Shown piece by piece: positions 58,977 through 64,000 of a stretch of 64,000 nucleotides of DNA (its first letter is position 1; each line of letters starts with the position of its first letter). The stretch is from contig NZ_JAQSDC010000004.1 of NCBI RefSeq assembly GCF_029945705.1, positions 186,001 to 250,000 on the forward strand, written 5' to 3'. A model generated the notes under the pieces. It was given only the letters and a program-made list of their open reading frames with translations. It made no database searches and had not been told where the DNA came from. A program made the translations under genes and the position numbers. The stretch is from Methylotenera sp. (lineage in GTDB: Bacteria > Pseudomonadota > Gammaproteobacteria > Burkholderiales > Methylophilaceae).

Positions 58977-60626
58977 TCACTCATGGTCTAGCAGACTGTC
59001 ATAGTTAGAGGGTTCTAACACGGTAGGAATTGGTTCGGCTTCTAAGTTAGTGTGGTCTTTACTGTAATGCAAGCCGCGACTCTCTTTACGAGAAATAGCG
59101 CTTTCCACAATCAGCTCCGCCACTTGCAATAAGTTACGCAGCTCGATTAAGTCGTTGCTGATTTTGAAGTTGCTATAGAACTCATACACTTCATCACGCA
59201 GCATGTGAATACGATGCAGGGCGCGACTTAGGCGTTTATCAGTGCGTACAATGCCCACGTAGTTCCACATAAAACGGCGCAACTCATCCCAAGTGTGCGT
59301 AATGAGCACTTCTTCATCGGCATCGGTTACGCGACTCTCATCCCAATAGGGTAGTGGTGGCGATGATTTAGGTGGCTGGCTGAGAATGTCTCTTGCTGCC
59401 ATTTGACCAAATACCAAGCATTCAAGTAATGAGTTGCTAGCAAGGCGATTAGCACCATGTAAGCCTGTGCAAGCGGTTTCACCCACAGCGTATAAGTTTG
59501 CAATATCCGTGCGGCCTTTGTCGTCCGTCATGACGCCCCCGCAGGTGTAATGTGCCGCTGGAACCACTGGGATGGGCGTCTTGCTGATGTCGATACCAAA
59601 CTCTAAACAGCGTTGGTAGATATTGGGAAAATGTTCTTGAATAAAGCTGAGCGGTTTATCGGTAATGTCTAAATAAACACAATCTAAACCGCGCTTTTTC
59701 ATTTCAAAGTCAATCGCACGCGCGACCACATCGCGTGGCGCGAGCTCTAAGCGTTCATCGTGGTCAAACATGAAGCGTGTGCCATCGGCTAATTTTAATA
59801 ATCCGCCTTCGCCGCGCACTGCCTCGCTAATTAAAAATGATTTAGCATGTGGGTGGAATAAGCAAGTTGGATGAAATTGTATAAACTCCATATTCGCTAC
59901 ACGGCAGCCCGCGCGCCATGCCATAGCAATGCCATCACCTGTGCTAATGTCTGGATTTGTAGTGTAAAGATATACCTTACCTGCGCCACCTGTGGCTAAA
60001 ATTGTGTTCTGTGCGGCAATGGTGAGTACTTTTCCTGTGCTTTTATTTAGCACATAAGCGCCTAGGCAGGTGTTGTTGTCAGTGGGCTCAATCTTTGAAC
60101 TGTCTATTTTATTGGAGCTGCCCACTTTATTTTGGTTGATTTTGCTAGTTGTAATCAAATCAACGGCAATGTGATATTCCATTAAAGTAATGTTCGGATG
60201 TTGCTTCACTTTATCTGAAAGTGTCATTTGTACCGCATGGCCAGTCGTATCTGCCGCATGAATAATGCGGCGGTGGCTGTGGCCACCTTCACGCGTTAAA
60301 TGATAGCCAGAGTTGTCATGCTCACGTGTGAATCCTACTCCTTGTTCAATCAGCCATTCAACAGACTCTTTAGCATGTTCAGCGACCATTCTTGTGACTG
60401 CTTCATCACATAAGCCGCCGCCTGCAACTAAGGTGTCTCTTACGTGGTTTTCTATTGAATCTTCATCATTAAGCACTGCAGCAATGCCGCCTTGCGCCCA
60501 ATCGCTGGCGGTATCGTTAATGCTACGTTTGCTTACTAAGCAGACATTCTTAGTTTCTGCGGTTCGCAATGCTAAGGTTAAGCCAGCAAGGCCACTGCCA
60601 ATAATAAGTACATCAAATTGCTGCAT
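58977..60626 (-). CDS. nadB: L-aspartate oxidase
   Basis: FAD enzyme that makes iminoaspartate, the first step of de novo NAD synthesis. 549 residues; FAD-binding [19 protein letters not shown] is at about 5-23, [12 protein letters not shown] at 41-52, and the active-site regions [13 protein letters not shown] and [12 protein letters not shown] are in place. An insert of about 25 residues rich in Lys, Ser and Asn occurs near 168-190. Divergent from rpoE, a common arrangement. Confidence 0.96.
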   Translation of the reverse strand: MQQFDVLIIGSGLAGLTLALRTAETKNVCLVSKRSINDTASDWAQGGIAAVLNDEDSIENHVRDTLVAGGGLCDEAVTRMVAEHAKESVEWLIEQGVGFTREHDNSGYHLTREGGHSHRRIIHAADTTGHAVQMTLSDKVKQHPNITLMEYHIAVDLITTSKINQNKVGSSNKIDSSKIEPTDNNTCLGAYVLNKSTGKVLTIAAQNTILATGGAGKVYLYTTNPDISTGDGIAMAWRAGCRVANMEFIQFHPTCLFHPHAKSFLISEAVRGEGGLLKLADGTRFMFDHDERLELAPRDVVARAIDFEMKKRGLDCVYLDITDKPLSFIQEHFPNIYQRCLEFGIDISKTPIPVVPAAHYTCGGVMTDDKGRTDIANLYAVGETACTGLHGANRLASNSLLECLVFGQMAARDILSQPPKSSPPLPYWDESRVTDADEEVLITHTWDELRRFMWNYVGIVRTDKRLSRALHRIHMLRDEVYEFYSNFKISNDLIELRNLLQVAELIVESAISRKESRGLHYSKDHTNLEAEPIPTVLEPSNYDSLLDHE

Positions 60627-60679
60627 AGTATTTTTAGTATGAATTTTGAGTAAATGAAATGCTGTTTGAAGAAAACTCT

Positions 60680-60710
60680 GGAACTAATGAGAGTGTATCG
60701 CTGTCTTTAA
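60680..60710 (+). promoter_or_regulatory. possible sigma-E promoter of rpoE
   Basis: GGAACTA (60680-60686) and TCTTTAA (60704-60710) resemble the GGAACTT and TCTGA elements of sigma-E promoters, with a 17-bp spacer. It would give autoregulation of rpoE. The spacer is about one base longer than ideal. Confidence 0.45.
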
Positions 60711-60799
60711 AATAGGCAATAGATAAGCTCAAATAAACGTAGTAAAACAGTAGTAAACAATCAAATTGTAGTTTTGTGTCGTTGATGAGAGGAAACTTA

Positions 60800-61573
60800 A
60801 TGATGCGTATTGGAAATATAGTCGAATTTACCCAGCTAAACTTAGTACAAAGTTTAGTGCAACCCGCTGTGCAAGGTTATACTGCGCAGAGTGAAAAGAG
60901 TGTGAGTGCGAAAAACACAAATGAGCAGACTAAATCCAAAGGAAACCTGAGCGTAGTGGCCGTTAATCCAACATCTGGAAATCGTGAAATTGACCATGAA
61001 CTAGTGCTGCGTGCCCAGCGTGGGGATAAGCGCGCGTTTGGCATGTTGGTTGATAAATATCAGCGTAAGTTGGCGCGTCTATTATCTCGAATGGTACGTG
61101 ATCAATCCGAAATTGAAGATATAGTGCAAGATACCTTTATTAAAGCCTATCGCGCACTACCAAACTTCCGTGGCGATAGTGCCTTCTATACATGGCTTTA
61201 CCGTATTGGCATTAATACCGCAAAAAACTACTTAGTTTCTATGGGGCGCAGGCCTACCGTGAGCACAGGCGTAGAAATTGAAGATGCGGAAAACTTTGAA
61301 GATGGTGATGAGTTGCGCACAATGGAAACACCTGAGTCGTCCATGATGACTAAGCAAATTGCACAAACCGTGAATGACACTGTAGCTAGTTTGCCTGAAG
61401 AGTTACGCACAGCGATTACCTTGCGTGAGATTGAAGGCTTAAGTTATGAGGAAATTGCAACGATTATGAACTGTCCTATCGGTACGGTAAGGTCTCGTAT
61501 ATTCAGAGCGCGCGACACTATTTCACTTAAATTAAAACCACTTTTAGATACGCCTGATAATAAAAGATGGTAG
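60800..61573 (+). CDS. rpoE: envelope-stress sigma factor RpoE with N-terminal extension
   Basis: ECF sigma factor. ATG 60800 has GAGAGGA (60787-60793) six bases ahead; the GTG at 60776 is a poorer start. Region 2 has LVDKYQRKL, QDTFIKAYRALPNFRGDSAFYTWL, and region 4 LREIEGLSYEEIATIMN with IGTVRSRIFRAR. Usual RpoE begins about at REIDHELV, which here is residue 62, so about 60 extra residues precede it. GTG 60956 (AAAGGA 12 bases ahead) could start a form of normal length. rseA, rseB and rseC follow. Confidence 0.93.
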   Translation: MMRIGNIVEFTQLNLVQSLVQPAVQGYTAQSEKSVSAKNTNEQTKSKGNLSVVAVNPTSGNREIDHELVLRAQRGDKRAFGMLVDKYQRKLARLLSRMVRDQSEIEDIVQDTFIKAYRALPNFRGDSAFYTWLYRIGINTAKNYLVSMGRRPTVSTGVEIEDAENFEDGDELRTMETPESSMMTKQIAQTVNDTVASLPEELRTAITLREIEGLSYEEIATIMNCPIGTVRSRIFRARDTISLKLKPLLDTPDNKRW

Positions 61574-61684
61574 CGAGACTAGGCTACTAATAAGCAATAG
61601 ATTTAAGAAGTAAATTGAAGTAAGCATTGAGCAAATAGTGTCTTTTAAAGTATGAGATTAACGCATGAGATTTTGGAGTAAAAA

Positions 61685-62260
61685 ATGACCGAACAAATAT
61701 CCGCATTATTAGATGATGAAATCGCCTTAGAAGATGCAGAGCATTTGATGGCAGGCATGCAGGCCAATGGCCACGGGGCTGAGGTTTGGAGCCAGTATCA
61801 TTTAATTGGCGATGTAATGCGCGGTGCAAATGCGTTGAGTCCTAGCTTTAAAGAGGACTTAATGGCTAAAATTGATTTAGAGCCTACCGTGCTGTCTCCC
61901 AATGCCGCTTGGATGAACGAACCTAAAGTATTCAACGAGACCAATGCGTTGGATGAAGTGAGCAATAAGAAGCAAGCTTTAGAAGCAAAATCTAAGTCAT
62001 TTGCGACTAATTTGCCTGTCGTATGGTCAATTGCTGCTTCATGTGCAGCAGTCATGGTGGTGGGCTGGATGGTATTGCAAACTCAAGTTGGTAATCAAGC
62101 TGCGCCTACTATGGTTGCTCAAGCCACACCTCCGCAAGAAGTGGCGACATTGCCTGTAACAAATGAACAGGGAGTTCCAGTCGAGTATTTAATGGCACAT
62201 CAAGCATCTGCACCTTCAGCGAGTTCATATTATATTCAATCAGCTAGCTATACAGAGTAA
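61685..62260 (+). CDS. rseA: anti-sigma-E factor RseA
   Basis: Inner membrane protein of 191 residues that holds RpoE until regulated proteolysis destroys it. N-terminal cytoplasmic anti-sigma domain (about 1-75) with ISALLDDEIALEDAE and WSQYHLIGDVMRG; single TM helix about 112-132; periplasmic tail that binds RseB. Stop and rseB start share one base. Confidence 0.93.
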   Translation: MTEQISALLDDEIALEDAEHLMAGMQANGHGAEVWSQYHLIGDVMRGANALSPSFKEDLMAKIDLEPTVLSPNAAWMNEPKVFNETNALDEVSNKKQALEAKSKSFATNLPVVWSIAASCAAVMVVGWMVLQTQVGNQAAPTMVAQATPPQEVATLPVTNEQGVPVEYLMAHQASAPSASSYYIQSASYTE

Positions 62261-63240
62261 TGCGAATGAAAGGATTTGTTTTAGCTTGCTTGCTAGCGAG
62301 CGCACTATCTAATACAAGTCAGCGCGTACTTGCTGCGAGTGATGATGATAAGTGGCAAATTCTGCAAAAAGCAGCTTTGGCTGCGCATGCATTAAGTTAT
62401 CAAGGTATATTTGTTTGTCAGTCTGGTCAACAATCTAAATCTGTTCAAATTAAACATTTTTTTGATGGGCAAAATGAATTTGCTCGCAATGTGTTGCTAG
62501 ATGGCTCCCCCCGCGAGGTGCTTAGCCAAGGCAGCGACTTAATTATATACAATCCTAAGAATGAGAAAATAGTTATTGAAAAACGCAGAGGACAAAATAT
62601 GTTCCCTGCAGTTTTGCCTGCAAATTTAGCCGCTGTGAAACAAAGTTACACCTTGCGGACGGGTGACATTGAACGTATTGCAGGTCGTAGTGCGCAAATA
62701 TTATTTTTAGAGCCAAAAGACGATTTACGTTATAGTTATCGGTTCTGGATAGATACTGAATATGGCCTCATATTAAAGTCTGTGATGTTTAATGGCCGAA
62801 ACGAGATGATGGATAGTATTTCATTTACTCAACTTAATTTAGTTAACACTGTTGATTTAGATTGGTTTAAACCAAAAATTGATAGTAAGAAAAACTATGT
62901 GATGGAGGATGAGCCTCCAGCGCAGGCTGACTATAATCCTAGCCCGCATTGGATGCTAAAAGAGCTGCCAGCTGGCTATCGTAAAGTTGATCAAATGCTG
63001 CGTACGGTGCATGGTAAGCCTTTACCGGTGACGCATGTAGTGTTTTCAGACGGCTTAGCTTCGGTATCGCTGTTTATTGAGCCTGTGACTAATGGCGTTA
63101 AGCCTAGAGCGGGTCATAGCGTAGTGGGTAATACTAGTTTTTATTCCACTGTTGCAGGTTATTTGCAAATTACCGTGTTGGGCGAAGTGCCAGAAGCTAC
63201 CGTTGCAGCTATTGCAAACTCAGTAGTATTTGTTAAGTAA
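62260..63240 (+). CDS. rseB: sigma-E negative regulator RseB/MucB
   Basis: Periplasmic protein of 326 residues that shields RseA from cleavage and senses lipid signals. Signal peptide ends about SQRVLA at residue 25. The LolA-like large domain (about 28-205) includes LSYQGIFVCQSG and the C-terminal small domain begins about 225 with PHWMLKELPAGY. Order rpoE-rseA-rseB-rseC-degP is typical. Confidence 0.94.
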   Translation: MRMKGFVLACLLASALSNTSQRVLAASDDDKWQILQKAALAAHALSYQGIFVCQSGQQSKSVQIKHFFDGQNEFARNVLLDGSPREVLSQGSDLIIYNPKNEKIVIEKRRGQNMFPAVLPANLAAVKQSYTLRTGDIERIAGRSAQILFLEPKDDLRYSYRFWIDTEYGLILKSVMFNGRNEMMDSISFTQLNLVNTVDLDWFKPKIDSKKNYVMEDEPPAQADYNPSPHWMLKELPAGYRKVDQMLRTVHGKPLPVTHVVFSDGLASVSLFIEPVTNGVKPRAGHSVVGNTSFYSTVAGYLQITVLGEVPEATVAAIANSVVFVK

Positions 63241-63312
63241 ATCATTAGATACCAGTCATCGATGTAGTTTAAATCCCGATTAAAATTCATTAAAAAGTAA
63301 CAAAATATTGCC

Positions 63313-63774
63313 ATGATAGAAGAGTACGCAATAGTAACAAAATCGGCAGGTACGCTAGCTACACTAGAAATAGAAAGGCGCACCGCATGTGGACTTTGTG
63401 GTCAAAAGCGTGGTTGTGGTAACGCTACTTGGGGCAAAATGCTTGGGCATGATAGCCATGATTTTACTGCCGAAAATCAAATCAATGCTCAGGTTGGAGA
63501 TAGTGTTGTTGTTGGAATTGATGAACAAGCAGTACTTAGTTCTGCGCTTTTTCTATATATAGTGCCGTTACTTGGTTTGTTGATTGGTACGGTTGCGGCA
63601 GATTACTTATTTAAAAATCAATTTTATGTAATTATTGGTGCGTTATTGGGTTTAGTGCTTGGGTTCTTGTGGGTGAAAGGTCATCTAATTGGTCGAGATA
63701 AATCGGGCGTTGCATTTAGTAAAAAATATCAGGCGGCTATTTTGCGTTTAGCTAAGGATGAGGCTAAGGGTTAA
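63313..63774 (+). CDS. rseC: RseC family protein
   Basis: Membrane protein of 153 residues of the RseC/MucC family, linked to sigma-E control and in some bacteria to SoxR reduction. The cysteine motif CGLCGQKRGCG (Cys26, Cys29, Cys35) stands in the N-terminal domain, and two TM helices lie about 77-97 and 103-122. Confidence 0.9.
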   Translation: MIEEYAIVTKSAGTLATLEIERRTACGLCGQKRGCGNATWGKMLGHDSHDFTAENQINAQVGDSVVVGIDEQAVLSSALFLYIVPLLGLLIGTVAADYLFKNQFYVIIGALLGLVLGFLWVKGHLIGRDKSGVAFSKKYQAAILRLAKDEAKG

Positions 63775-63910
63775 TCATTCAGAGTTGATTTATTAGCTTG
63801 ATAAACATAGCACTGCCCCCAATTACTGCTATGAGTAAAATGGGATTTTATAACTAGAATTTAAGGTTATTACTTTCTGCATGTTTCTAAATATTAAATG
63901 AGGTGAATAG

Positions 63911-64000
63911 ATGTTAAGAAATTGGATTACCGCCATTGGTTTTGGCTTAATTGCCGCAATAAATACAAGTGCCTACGCAAAAGACCTGCCAGACTTTACT
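63911..64000 (+). CDS. degP: DegP/MucD-type periplasmic serine protease (3' end cut)
   Basis: Only 30 codons are in the window: a signal peptide ending SAYA, then KDLPDFT, the usual mature start of MucD/DegP proteases. GAGGTG lies about six bases before the ATG. The position after rseC is that of mucD in betaproteobacteria. The name rests on context plus this short piece. Confidence 0.7.
   Translation, partial: MLRNWITAIGFGLIAAINTSAYAKDLPDFT

Noticed and set aside
1-64000. CRISPR arrays, prophage, IS elements, tRNA or rRNA genes
   Set aside because: I looked for spaced direct repeats, transposase or phage genes, and cloverleaf or rRNA landmarks in the intergenic spaces and found none.

Overview
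The window is a contiguous piece of a chromosome of moderately low GC content. Gene content and order fit a betaproteobacterium, most likely a methylotroph of the Methylophilaceae (Methylotenera-like). The signs are fur/bamE/dapB, carA-carB-greA, yhbY/rlmE-ftsH-folP-glmM, a complete isc operon next to cysE-trmJ, and rpoE-rseA-rseB-rseC-degP, in the order typical of that class. The genus is an inference from gene order and protein sequence recalled from memory; no rRNA, tRNA or methanol/methylamine dehydrogenase gene lies here to prove it. I saw no prophage, insertion sequence or CRISPR array.

Layout. 1-5.5 kb: recN (5' end cut), fur, bamE with a long tail, dapB, and a diguanylate cyclase preceded by a 7-bp tandem repeat. 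5.6-12.1 kb: a glutamine-synthetase-like ligase facing carA, an unknown membrane protein, and carB. 12.2-18.6 kb: greA, DUF4149, yhbY, rlmE, ftsH, folP, glmM. 18.6-25.1 kb: phosphate block on the minus strand (phoU, pstBACS, then pit and its DUF47 partner) with a clear Pho box in front of pstS. 25.3-27.4 kb: aquaporin, arsenate reductase and an M29-like protein. 27.5-31 kb: prfB with its programmed frameshift, a vapBC module, lysS. 31.1-33.5 kb: a porin with a second Pho box, and a beta carbonic anhydrase. 33.6-40.6 kb: isc operon (iscR, NifS-like desulfurase, iscS, iscU, iscA, hscB, hscA, fdx) with an IscR-type site in its promoter. 40.7-47.8 kb: cysE, trmJ, a TIGR03790-like protein, a rhomboid protease, suhB and a multi-spanning membrane protein of the so-called Gcr family. 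47.8-56.4 kb: mutS, a DUF748/AsmA-like giant, slyD, rhlE. 56.4-58.4 kb: a degraded accessory patch with repeats, an orphan lipoprotein and the relic of a type I secretion ABC transporter. 58.4-64 kb: a secreted nuclease, nadB, and the sigma-E envelope stress operon running into a cut degP/mucD.

How it works together. Three systems are well represented. Phosphate: low-affinity Pit, high-affinity PstSCAB-PhoU, and an outer-membrane porin that shares an almost identical Pho box with pstS and so is predicted to be a phosphate-starvation porin. Iron-sulfur assembly: the full ISC machinery, apparently autoregulated by IscR, with a second cysteine desulfurase and two REPIN-like elements inside the operon. 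Envelope stress: RpoE with an unusually long N-terminus, its RseA/RseB brake, RseC and a DegP-type protease.

The less ordinary observations are the Pho-box porin, a 19-bp perfect hairpin between pstS and pstC, a hairpin at the very start of the predicted carA transcript, three REPIN-like elements between 31 and 37 kb, vapBC inserted between prfB and lysS between 9-bp direct repeats, and the type I secretion relic beside the orphan lipoprotein. I did not find a convincing wholly new multi-gene system.
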